This document shows positions 1 to 5,948 of a DNA stretch of 5,948 nucleotides, in pieces. The stretch lies in contig JAIDTS010000171.1 in assembly GCA_029060585.1 (NCBI GenBank), forward strand, positions 1 to 5,948, written 5' to 3'. The translations under genes and the position numbers were made by a program. The notes beneath the pieces were generated by a model. It made no database searches. It saw only the letters and a list, made by a program, of their open reading frames with translations, and had not been told where the DNA came from. Origin of the DNA: Muribaculaceae bacterium. Its GTDB lineage: Bacteria > Bacteroidota > Bacteroidia > Bacteroidales > Muribaculaceae. Each line of letters starts with the position of its first letter. Position 1 is the stretch's first letter.

Positions 1-2660
1 TCTCCGGTGATGACAGGGCTCCGAAGATACTTGGGTATTCTGATAAGGGTAGCTTTGACAGCGAGAATCTGCCGCCCCAGCTAAAAGCCATGATGGAGTC
101 TTGGACGAAACAGATTGTAACGCTTCCTGAAAATGCGGGTCGGCACATTTCCTGGAGCAAGTCTCATTCAACGCGTTCAGGTAATCCGATTCATATGGAA
201 ACAGCCGAATGGGGGCAGGGGTATCCTTTTAACGCGTATTGTCCCGTTATAGACGGGGTGCAGGCTCCGGCAGGTTGTGTGGCAACTGCTATGGCAATTG
301 TAATGAAGTATCATAACTGGCCAGATTATACCAGAGGAGGTGAGGAGAGTGATTTTTACCATCCTGAGTTAAATTTCAACTTCTCTGACTATACAATAGA
401 CTGGAAGTCGCTGAGTGATAATGAGAGTTCGGAATTTGGTCAGGCTTCCGCTCGTCTATCGTTAGCTGCTGGAGTTTCAGCTTCGATGTTCTATTCACCG
501 GAGGAAAGTTCTGCAGATGTTTGGACCGTAGGTCATTCTCTCATGCAATATTTCGTTTATGACAAGGATTGTCAGTATATTGAACGCAAGATATTTACAG
601 ATGAAGAGTGGATTAAATTGCTGCTAAGTCAGCTTGAGGAGATTGGTCCTGTGATTTATCGAGGCAGTGGCAGCATAGGTCATGCTTTTGTCATAGATGG
701 TTACGATGGTGAATCTTTGTTCCATGTCAACTGGGGTTGGGATGGCTTGCTCAATGGGTATTATGCATTGGACTTTGAGGATGTAGCAGGCGCAAATTTC
801 AGTGGGGATCAAGGTATGATTATTAATATAAAACCGGATAAAGAACGCAGAGAATACTCAAAGTTATGGATCTCAAATGTTGATACTTACTTATGGGATG
901 TATACGGACAGAAGGACTGGAATTTTTCTACTCCTGATATAATACCCGGAGAATCGGTTTCTTATGTCAAGTTCCCTGCTTTTACAGAAAATAAATTCAT
1001 AGGTTTTTTTCGCATCGCCGTCGTAGACTCCAACGATAAAATAGTCTCCTTTGTAGGTGATAAATATGGTGTAAATACATATTATGGTACTTCTTGTGCA
1101 TATCCTGGTTTCACTGATTGGTTAACTGATGTAGTTTTCCCTCTTTTAAAGGATGGCGAACGTTATCAGCTGGTTTCGCAAGAGGTTAAATCTTCAGTGA
1201 TAGGCCAACTTGATGAACGTTCACCTTCAAATAATCCTTCGGATTATCGTTTAGTACTCGGAGGTATTCGCTATCCATCTTACTTTACAGATAAGGGTAA
1301 CAGATCAGACTACGGAGAGGTTATATTCCATGTTGAGGATCCCCTGCCTATATATTTCAGTGAATTCAATACATGGGAAAGAGAATTTTCAATCAAGCAT
1401 TTATGCGGTGTCAACTGCTGGTCAAATTTCTGTGGACCTCAGAAGGAATATTTGGTTGATGCGCAAGCGTTCGATGAAAAAGGAGAGGAAGTGCCGGGCG
1501 AATTCGTCAACGGTGATAATTCAGGAGCGTTAGGTAATTATACTATATCGGTCTTTTCTCCTCGGCTTGATGTCTATATCCGTCCCGATAGGTCAGCTGG
1601 CACCCGTCGTGATCAAAAATTGAGTGAAGAGGATATTCTTGAAGTTGATGGTCTTGTCTACAAAATATCAGGTAATGAAGCTACTCTGATAGGATACGAT
1701 ACTGTCGGAGAGAATCTAATCATTCCAGACGTCGTGGAAAAGGATAATGACACCTATGCGGTTACCGCTATTGGCAGTAAAGCTCTTCTTTATGCTCCAT
1801 CAAAGACTTTGACTATCAAATGCAATCATCTAAAGAGAATTGGAGACTATGCGTTCGCTGCAATGAATGATCTTGAATACATATCGATTGATGGGATAAT
1901 GAAAGATGAGAATCTCAAAATGGGGTTGTTTCCGCTTTTGAAGAGCAGCTACCAGGATATTTATTGTACACAACTCATGCCCTATTGTTTTCTTCCGAAT
2001 GCTTTGTCAATGAACATGGTTATATTTAGAACCGATACTCCGGTCTATCATGAAAATGTGAATTGCTGGGTAAGTGCCCTTCCAGAAAACAGGGAATATT
2101 ATTTACCTATTGGCCAGCAGCGGAGCTATGAGGCAGAGTGGGAAGAGATGCTTGGCTCTTATAACGTTCCCGGACTTGGAGGCACAACACTCTTTACCGA
2201 AACAGAAGATTACGGGATGAAAGAAATGTGGAAGTATAGTATTGATGCCGTCGACGGATGGATAAAAATTAATGAAGTCATTCCAAATGTGGTGATTGAT
2301 CGAGTTGAAATAAATGGTAATGAAGTGGAAAGTGAGGAAGACGAACTTTACCGGATTCCCGAAGTAGGTTCAGAAGCAGATGGACTTGACGTAAAAGTTG
2401 ACTATACTGTAAATTCCACTATGAAGATGACTACACACTACACTTCGGAATATAACAAGACTGTCATTGAGGCAAATTCCAGTTATAATCCCGATTCTGT
2501 AGATGAATGTTCCTTCGAAGTTTACGACTCCATTGATGTGTTTAGTTTAGATGGAATATTGATCAGCTGTAATTCGGATAAAGATTATCTCAATTCTCTG
2601 ACGCCCGGCATCTACATTATCCGTCAAGGCAATCGGATGAAGAAACTCGTTATTCGCTGA
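1..2660 (+). CDS. Secreted C10 family (streptopain-like) cysteine peptidase, 5' end outside the window
   Basis: The reading frame is open from the window edge (first full codon at 3), so the Met at 90 is internal. Residues are numbered from that Met. The codons before it (SGDDRAPKILGYSD) look like the end of the inhibitory pro-region of C10 peptidases. The catalytic domain spans about 38-250: catalytic Cys63 in PAGCVATAMA, followed by KYHNWP; catalytic His198 in GHAFVIDGYDG; then HVNWGWDG, with the Asn and Trp typical of the SpeB active site. About 255-515 has no domain I recognise and holds a cysteine cluster (Cys439, 443, 448). About 517-600 resembles a BspA-type leucine-rich repeat (AIGSKAL, RIGDYAFAAMNDLEYISI). 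About 811-856 (DVFSLDG, LTPGIYII, KKLVIR) resembles a type IX secretion sorting tail. The expected product is an exported protease acting on extracellular protein; its substrate is unknown. The family assignment is firm; the secretion route is inferred. Confidence 0.93.
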   Translation, partial: SGDDRAPKILGYSDKGSFDSENLPPQLKAMMESWTKQIVTLPENAGRHISWSKSHSTRSGNPIHMETAEWGQGYPFNAYCPVIDGVQAPAGCVATAMAIVMKYHNWPDYTRGGEESDFYHPELNFNFSDYTIDWKSLSDNESSEFGQASARLSLAAGVSASMFYSPEESSADVWTVGHSLMQYFVYDKDCQYIERKIFTDEEWIKLLLSQLEEIGPVIYRGSGSIGHAFVIDGYDGESLFHVNWGWDGLLNGYYALDFEDVAGANFSGDQGMIINIKPDKERREYSKLWISNVDTYLWDVYGQKDWNFSTPDIIPGESVSYVKFPAFTENKFIGFFRIAVVDSNDKIVSFVGDKYGVNTYYGTSCAYPGFTDWLTDVVFPLLKDGERYQLVSQEVKSSVIGQLDERSPSNNPSDYRLVLGGIRYPSYFTDKGNRSDYGEVIFHVEDPLPIYFSEFNTWEREFSIKHLCGVNCWSNFCGPQKEYLVDAQAFDEKGEEVPGEFVNGDNSGALGNYTISVFSPRLDVYIRPDRSAGTRRDQKLSEEDILEVDGLVYKISGNEATLIGYDTVGENLIIPDVVEKDNDTYAVTAIGSKALLYAPSKTLTIKCNHLKRIGDYAFAAMNDLEYISIDGIMKDENLKMGLFPLLKSSYQDIYCTQLMPYCFLPNALSMNMVIFRTDTPVYHENVNCWVSALPENREYYLPIGQQRSYEAEWEEMLGSYNVPGLGGTTLFTETEDYGMKEMWKYSIDAVDGWIKINEVIPNVVIDRVEINGNEVESEEDELYRIPEVGSEADGLDVKVDYTVNSTMKMTTHYTSEYNKTVIEANSSYNPDSVDECSFEVYDSIDVFSLDGILISCNSDKDYLNSLTPGIYIIRQGNRMKKLVIR

Positions 2661-2678
2661 TAAACGAAATGAAATATG

Positions 2679-2711
2679 AACAGCGGACTCGGAACGACCG
2701 AGTCCGCTGTT
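2679..2711. terminator. Bidirectional intrinsic terminator between convergent genes
   Basis: A perfect 14-bp inverted repeat (AACAGCGGACTCGG at 2679-2692 and its complement at 2698-2711) encloses a 5-nt loop. It starts 18 bp after the stop of the C10 peptidase gene and ends 7 bp before the stop of the BlaR1-like gene on the other strand. T-rich but broken tails follow on both strands (TTGATTTGT on plus, TTCATATTTCATTT on minus), so it probably ends transcription from both sides. Confidence 0.85.
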
Positions 2712-2718
2712 TGATTTG

Positions 2719-4029
2719 TCACTGAGCTGTGTCTTCCTTCTTTTCTACCTCCAGTCTGAAGTTGATTGGTATGGTGAAGAAGCTTGCCACATCCTTGCCG
2801 TTTACCTTGCCCGGAGTCCATTTTGGCATATCATTTACAACTCGTAAGGCTTCGGTATCGAGCTCCTCGGATACTCCTTTGACTATCTCCGCGTTGGTGA
2901 CACTTCCGTCTGCTTCGACCACGAACTTTACGATCACCCTTCCCTGGATGTCAGCTTTCATGGCTGCTTCAGGATATCTGATGTTCCGGCTCAACCATTG
3001 CATCAAGGCTGGCATACCGCCCGGGAAATCGGCTTGATGTTCTACAGCCACAAATACATCCCTTTCTTCCTGAGGAAGTGCTGGCATGGACATAGCCGAG
3101 GATGCTTCATTCGAAACAGTCGTCTCTGCGAGTGAGCCTAAGACTCCTGCTACCGACGGGATAGCCGTCACTGCGATTCCCGCACCTATGGCCGGAATCA
3201 ACGCAAGCGCGAACATTCTGCGCTTCACCGATGTTTTCTTTTTGTACATCATAGTTACACGTTTTTGAAGTTTACTGTGATTCAGGTTGTTGGCAAGCGA
3301 TTGGTACCCGTAGCCGACAGCCTTTTTTAACAATAGTATTTGATATTCCTTCCTATCCACTCCCGTATCCATCACCATCTCGTCTACCTCATATTCATGT
3401 ACAGCCTTCAGCTGCTCCCTCATTGCCCAAGCGAATGGATTATACCATTGTATGCAAATTGTGACATATGCTGTCACGAGATCGATCCAATGCAGCCTAC
3501 GCAGATGCGAATGTTCGTGAATTAGTATCATATCCCCGTTCTCTTCATAGTCACGGTGTGTCATAACTATGGAGCGTCCCCAGCTGAAGGGTGCTGTCTT
3601 GCATGAATCGTCTACAAGAATGAGCATGAAGGTGCCGAATTCTGTCCTTTCTCCCTTGCTGATGATCCTTCCCAGCGTGGCCAGTCCGAAGACAAAATAG
3701 ACTGATGTTATTGCGACCCCTGCGGCATATATGAGAAAGAGTATTCTGCGCATGGACGCAAAGTTGAAGATGTTCGCTTGCCCGTCTCCGGCTTCCAATA
3801 TCCCTCCTGTAATCACTCCTATCTCCACGTTTCCTTCACCCGCGTATGCTTCAGGATGATGAAGTATTATGGAGAGTATGACAAGCGGAGCTATCAGAGA
3901 AATACCGTAGATCATCATCAGCAAGCTTCGGTTAAGGGCATGCTGGCTTTGTCCAGCAAGAAGCAGCCTATAGGCGATGAATCCGAATGCCAGTATTATA
4001 GATGAGATGAGCGAGTATGAGAGTAGCAT
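2719..4029 (-). CDS. BlaR1-like M56 family membrane metallopeptidase with C-terminal TonB domain
   Basis: The 436-residue protein has hydrophobic segments at about 3-25, 35-57, 94-116 and 272-296. The zinc protease domain lies between the third and fourth. It shows HEHSH (HExxH) at 171-175 and a downstream acidic helix HEYEVDE at 211-217, which probably supplies the third zinc ligand. Basic residues around 121-128 and 264-271 place the protease domain in the cytoplasm, as in BlaR1, and the C-terminus in the periplasm. The C-terminus is not a penicillin-binding sensor but a TonB domain (about 335-427), with RYPEAAMKADIQGRVIVKF, EADGSV and a WTPGKVNG turn. In BlaR1 and MecR1 the protease inactivates the BlaI or MecI repressor; that role is inferred here from the repressor gene 11 bp upstream, probably co-transcribed. 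The signal sensed is unknown. The ATG at 4029 is chosen because the first membrane helix follows directly. No Shine-Dalgarno sequence is seen. Confidence 0.9.
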   Translation of the reverse strand: MLLSYSLISSIILAFGFIAYRLLLAGQSQHALNRSLLMMIYGISLIAPLVILSIILHHPEAYAGEGNVEIGVITGGILEAGDGQANIFNFASMRRILFLIYAAGVAITSVYFVFGLATLGRIISKGERTEFGTFMLILVDDSCKTAPFSWGRSIVMTHRDYEENGDMILIHEHSHLRRLHWIDLVTAYVTICIQWYNPFAWAMREQLKAVHEYEVDEMVMDTGVDRKEYQILLLKKAVGYGYQSLANNLNHSKLQKRVTMMYKKKTSVKRRMFALALIPAIGAGIAVTAIPSVAGVLGSLAETTVSNEASSAMSMPALPQEERDVFVAVEHQADFPGGMPALMQWLSRNIRYPEAAMKADIQGRVIVKFVVEADGSVTNAEIVKGVSEELDTEALRVVNDMPKWTPGKVNGKDVASFFTIPINFRLEVEKKEDTAQ

Positions 4030-4040
4030 GGCTGTGTGGT

Positions 4041-4448
4041 TTATGATTCTTCCGAATCCGGTTTTTCTGATGAATTTTTCTTCTCTATAAGTTCGAGGAT
4101 TTCCTTAACCTCGTCGATGCTTATCTTCTCCTCTTCTATAAGCGAGGATATGGCGATCTTGTATGAATTGCCGAAGAAGTTCCGGATGACGTCGCCGAGC
4201 GATTTCGAACGGAACTCGTTTTTCTCGGATATCGCATAAAACCTGTGCGAATTGCCTAAGACTTCATGACCGACATATCCTTTGCCCTCAAGTATTCGGA
4301 TTGTCGTGGCCACAGTGTTGAAATGAGGCTTAGGGTCGGGGTAGAGGTCTACCATCTCGCGTACGAAGAGAGGACCTTTATCCCAAAGCATATTCATTAG
4401 TTCGGCTTCCTTTTCTGTAAGGAGTTGTTTCTTTCTTCCGGCTTTCAT
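4041..4448 (-). CDS. blaI: BlaI/MecI/CopY family transcriptional repressor
   Basis: At 135 residues this is close to the usual BlaI/MecI length. The N-terminal winged helix (about 8-72) begins with LTEKEAELMNMLW. The recognition region PHFNTVATTIRILEGKGYVGHE matches the family pattern of N-T-V-x-T-x-(L/I)-x-x-L-x-x-K-G. The C-terminal part (about 84-122, ending IDEVKEILELIEKK) is the helical dimerisation region, followed by a short charged tail rich in Ser and Glu. Proteins of this family bind dyad operators as dimers and are released when cleaved by a BlaR1-type protease; the neighbouring M56 gene is the likely partner. The position corresponding to the Asn-Phe scissile bond of MecI appears to be Ser102-Leu103, judged by eye. 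No classical TACA-nn-TGTA operator is visible nearby. The symbol names the family, not proven beta-lactamase control. The start is preceded by CCACTCCAAT, without a Shine-Dalgarno sequence. Confidence 0.9.
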   Translation of the reverse strand: MKAGRKKQLLTEKEAELMNMLWDKGPLFVREMVDLYPDPKPHFNTVATTIRILEGKGYVGHEVLGNSHRFYAISEKNEFRSKSLGDVIRNFFGNSYKIAISSLIEEEKISIDEVKEILELIEKKNSSEKPDSEES

Positions 4449-4457
4449 ATTGGAGTG

Positions 4458-4527
4458 GTTTAGGTGTTTAATGTTTAAATGTTTAGAGAGTAAGTGGTTT
4501 AGAAGGTTAAATGTTTAAAGGCGTTTA
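4458..4527. repeat. Degenerate phased GTTTA repeats upstream of the BlaI gene
   Basis: Seven exact GTTTA units begin at 4458, 4466, 4473, 4481, 4497, 4513 and 4523, with a degenerate GTTAA at 4506. The steps are 8, 7, 8, 16, 16 and 10 bp, so the block looks like a decayed tandem repeat of about 8 bp (roughly GTTTAAAT), read as TAAAC on the coding strand of the downstream genes. It fills most of the 101-bp gap between the TlpA-like stop and the BlaI start. I found no TAnnTTTG box and no convincing hairpin in this gap. The block could be slippage-derived spacer DNA or an array of protein-binding half-sites. Confidence 0.7.
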
Positions 4528-4549
4528 AGATGGTTGTGGGGGTAATGGC

Positions 4550-5725
4550 TTAGAGTCTAAGGAATGGGCTCATTTTCTGTTTCAACTCTCCAGTGTCGTA
4601 ACCCGTCCAGATGTCTTTGATTGTGCCGTCCGGTGCGACGATCAGATAAGTGGGATAAGTACGAGTACCCAATCTTAAGAAAACTCCGTAGTTTTCCTTT
4701 CCTTCATTCCAGTTGTGGCCTATCGTCGGTATTTTTTCTGATGCCTTATGCCATGTGCTCTCAGAATCAATCGACATGCTAACGATCTCAAGCGTCTCCG
4801 GATACGTCTCCTTAAGTTCATGAAGTTCGGGATATGCCCTCAGGCAGGGAGCGCAGCCTGAATTCCAGAAATCAACGAGACACCATTTCCCTTGAAATTC
4901 TGAAATGCTGTGTAAGTTCCCGTCAAGATCATGGAATTCAGTATCAGGGAACTTGTCGCCAACTTCAATAGGTGATTCCGGATAAAGATAGCCGTATATC
5001 GCCCTTCCTTTAGGTGTGTTTTTTATTGAGTCGTCCAAGGTGGCGTACAGTGTCCTCAAGTCTTCAGTGTTGATTCTTATACGGTCCGACATGCTGGCAA
5101 GATCCTTGGCTTTGTCAATCCATACCAAACCTACAGGACGCGTCTTGAGAAGTTCCAGATCATGCTGGTGAATCAATCGACTAAGGGAATCCGTTTTCTG
5201 GTCATAGATGTCATAATTGATTTTAAATTTATGGTAGTCAATATTTAACGCCTGATATTCAATCCATTGGTCCTTGCTTTCATATACATAAAGATCGGAT
5301 TCCGCCTGTTCCGGAACACTGCTCTTTACAGGCCATGTTGACATGTACCGGTCAATGGCATCTATCTCCACGGTAGCCCCGGGAGTTAGGTAGAGCTTGC
5401 GAATCAAAGTTGGAAACGCATGATAGTCAAATAAGAGCGAGCCTACCGTCATGCCATCTCCAGTCGCTACCTCAAGCCTGAATTGACCGTTTGCAATAGT
5501 GTCAGTGATAATATAGACATCACCGGCTCCTCCTTCTATCCGTACGAATCTCACTACTATGCCTTCAGGCAAAATATTGCCATGTCCTGTTATGACTGCC
5601 AAGCCATTATTGGCCTCGGTCTCTGTCTCTTGAGTAGGTGCCCATGCTGATATTTCTTCTGCCGCAACTGGTGATGTAGCCGCAAGAAGTACTAAAAATA
5701 TGAGCCCAATAAAATGATTCTTCAT
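4550..5725 (-). CDS. Secreted TlpA-like thioredoxin-fold protein
   Basis: The 391-residue product starts with a signal peptide (MKNHFIGLIFLVLLAATSPVAA), probably cleaved after Ala22. There is no lipobox cysteine, so it is predicted to be soluble in the periplasm. Residues about 42-125 look like the beta-rich N-terminal domain common in Bacteroidota TlpA-like proteins (DUF4369-like, by appearance only), and about 140-245 is a helical linker. The thioredoxin/AhpC-TSA domain covers about 252-391. It begins with GDKFPDTEFHDLDG and carries the redox motif CAPC (Cys291, Cys294) in LVDFWNSGCAPC, the cis-proline of RTYPTYLIV at Pro358, and APDGTI. With both cysteines present it should be an active thiol-disulfide reductase, but the substrate is unknown. 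It lies upstream of the BlaI and BlaR1-TonB genes on the same strand and has its own good promoter. The ATG at 5725 is supported by the signal peptide that follows directly. Confidence 0.9.
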   Translation of the reverse strand: MKNHFIGLIFLVLLAATSPVAAEEISAWAPTQETETEANNGLAVITGHGNILPEGIVVRFVRIEGGAGDVYIITDTIANGQFRLEVATGDGMTVGSLLFDYHAFPTLIRKLYLTPGATVEIDAIDRYMSTWPVKSSVPEQAESDLYVYESKDQWIEYQALNIDYHKFKINYDIYDQKTDSLSRLIHQHDLELLKTRPVGLVWIDKAKDLASMSDRIRINTEDLRTLYATLDDSIKNTPKGRAIYGYLYPESPIEVGDKFPDTEFHDLDGNLHSISEFQGKWCLVDFWNSGCAPCLRAYPELHELKETYPETLEIVSMSIDSESTWHKASEKIPTIGHNWNEGKENYGVFLRLGTRTYPTYLIVAPDGTIKDIWTGYDTGELKQKMSPFLRL

Positions 5726-5769
5726 AATAGTAGATTGTATTTGTTGAAATGTTGCTGAGATTACGGATG

Positions 5770-5801
5770 CAAAGATAAAACTAAAAAATTAAATATACAA
5801 C
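5770..5801 (-). promoter_or_regulatory. Bacteroides-type promoter for the TlpA-like gene
   Basis: On the minus strand TATCTTTG (5777-5770) matches the Bacteroidota -7 consensus TAnnTTTG exactly. GTTG (5801-5798) stands in for the -33 TTTG box, with a 20-bp spacer, within the known range. Transcription should begin a few bases downstream, near 5763-5765, giving a leader of roughly 40 nt before the ATG at 5725. The region is very AT-rich. The leader has no Shine-Dalgarno sequence. Confidence 0.8.
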
Positions 5802-5814
5802 TAATTTGTTAGTT
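5799..5814. promoter_or_regulatory. Inverted repeat overlapping the -33 box, candidate operator
   Basis: AACTAA (5799-5804) and TTAGTT (5809-5814) form a perfect 6-bp dyad around a TTTG spacer. It overlaps the -33 element of the promoter at 5770-5801, a typical place for a repressor to act. The binding protein is unknown. The BlaI-family repressor encoded downstream is one candidate, but the dyad does not match the classical TACA-nn-TGTA type of site. In such AT-rich DNA a chance dyad is possible. Confidence 0.45.
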
Positions 5815-5822
5815 TTTTTTGT

Positions 5823-5863
5823 AAAAAAATTGGAGCTGACTCCTAAATCTAAGGAATCAGCTC
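5823..5863 (-). terminator. Intrinsic terminator of the gene entering from the right edge
   Basis: Arms GAGCTGA (5833-5839) and TCAGCTC (5857-5863) pair perfectly. After one C-A mismatch, TCCT/AGGA adds four more pairs around a short loop. On the minus strand the stem is followed by CAA and seven Ts (5829-5823). It starts 10 bp past the stop codon at 5874 and separates that gene from the TlpA-like promoter. Confidence 0.85.
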
Positions 5864-5873
5864 AAAAAACTTA

Positions 5874-5948
5874 CTAAATTATCTCGAATTCGAGGCTACG
5901 CGATCCGTTGGTGTCAGTGAAGTTGGCTCCGATCAGAAATAGTCTGCG
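5874..5948 (-). CDS. C-terminal end of an unidentified protein, cut by the window edge
   Basis: Only the last 24 codons are visible, ending in TAG at 5876-5874. The peptide ends GANFTDTNGSRSLEFEII, a polar, beta-strand-like sequence that would suit the end of an extracytoplasmic beta-rich protein. The other two frames on this strand hit stops within the same stretch, and a good terminator follows 10 bp later, so this is very likely a real gene end. I do not recognise the family. Confidence 0.7.
   Translation of the reverse strand, partial: RRLFLIGANFTDTNGSRSLEFEII

Noticed and set aside
90..92. Met at 90 as the start of the C10 peptidase
   Set aside because: The frame is open to the window edge and the upstream codons (SGDDRAPKILGYSD) read as the conserved pro-region of the family; no signal peptide follows this Met.
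2729..3037. A 102-codon open frame on the plus strand
   Set aside because: It lies entirely antisense to the conserved TonB domain of the BlaR1-like gene and encodes nothing recognisable.
4036..4239. A 67-codon plus-strand frame opposite the BlaI gene
   Set aside because: It is a serine- and phenylalanine-rich mirror of the charged BlaI C-terminus, with no family features.
2719..4448. A beta-lactam resistance induction module
   Set aside because: The BlaR1-like protein has no penicillin-binding sensor domain and there is no beta-lactamase gene in the window.
4549..4561. Palindrome CTTAGA-G-TCTAAG at the stop codon of the TlpA-like gene, as a terminator
   Set aside because: A 1-bp spacer cannot form a hairpin loop at full pairing, the stem is short and AT-rich, and no T-run follows.
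5726..5745. BlaI or cop-box operator (TACA-nn-TGTA) in the TlpA-like leader
   Set aside because: The minus-strand TACAATCTAC matches only one half-site; the second half is absent.

Overview
The window looks like chromosomal DNA from a gut-type Bacteroidota, most likely order Bacteroidales and plausibly Muribaculaceae. The support is a C10 (streptopain-like) peptidase with a BspA-like repeat and a secretion-type tail, a BlaR1-like peptidase fused to a TonB C-terminal domain, a secreted TlpA-like thioredoxin, no Shine-Dalgarno sequences before the starts, and a Bacteroides-type promoter (TAnnTTTG at -7). The family-level placement is a guess from protein style.

Layout. Positions 1-2660 (+) hold the 3' part of a large secreted C10 cysteine peptidase gene whose start lies before the window. 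A strong hairpin at 2679-2711 separates it from the genes converging on it from the right. On the minus strand, read right to left, are: the last 24 codons of an unidentified gene (5948-5874), its terminator (5863-5823), a good promoter with an overlapping dyad (5814-5770), a secreted TlpA/thioredoxin-fold protein (5725-4550), a 101-bp gap filled with degenerate GTTTA repeats (about 4458-4527), a BlaI/MecI-family repressor (4448-4041), and, 11 bp further on, a BlaR1/M56 peptidase carrying a TonB C-terminal domain instead of a penicillin-sensor domain (4029-2719).

How the genes may work together. The BlaI-BlaR1 pair has the layout of a repressor and the membrane metalloprotease that inactivates it. 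The predicted topology puts the zinc protease domain in the cytoplasm and the TonB domain in the periplasm, so the input is probably an envelope or TonB-related signal rather than a beta-lactam. The TlpA-like gene lies upstream in the same direction. I see neither a terminator nor a -7 box in the gap, so the three genes may share the promoter at about 5770-5801. The dyad over that promoter's -33 element is a candidate operator, possibly for the BlaI itself. These regulatory links are inference.

The families are individually known. The least ordinary points are the BlaR1-TonB architecture, the apparent absence of the classical Asn-Phe cleavage site in BlaI, the phased GTTTA repeats, and the operator-like dyad.
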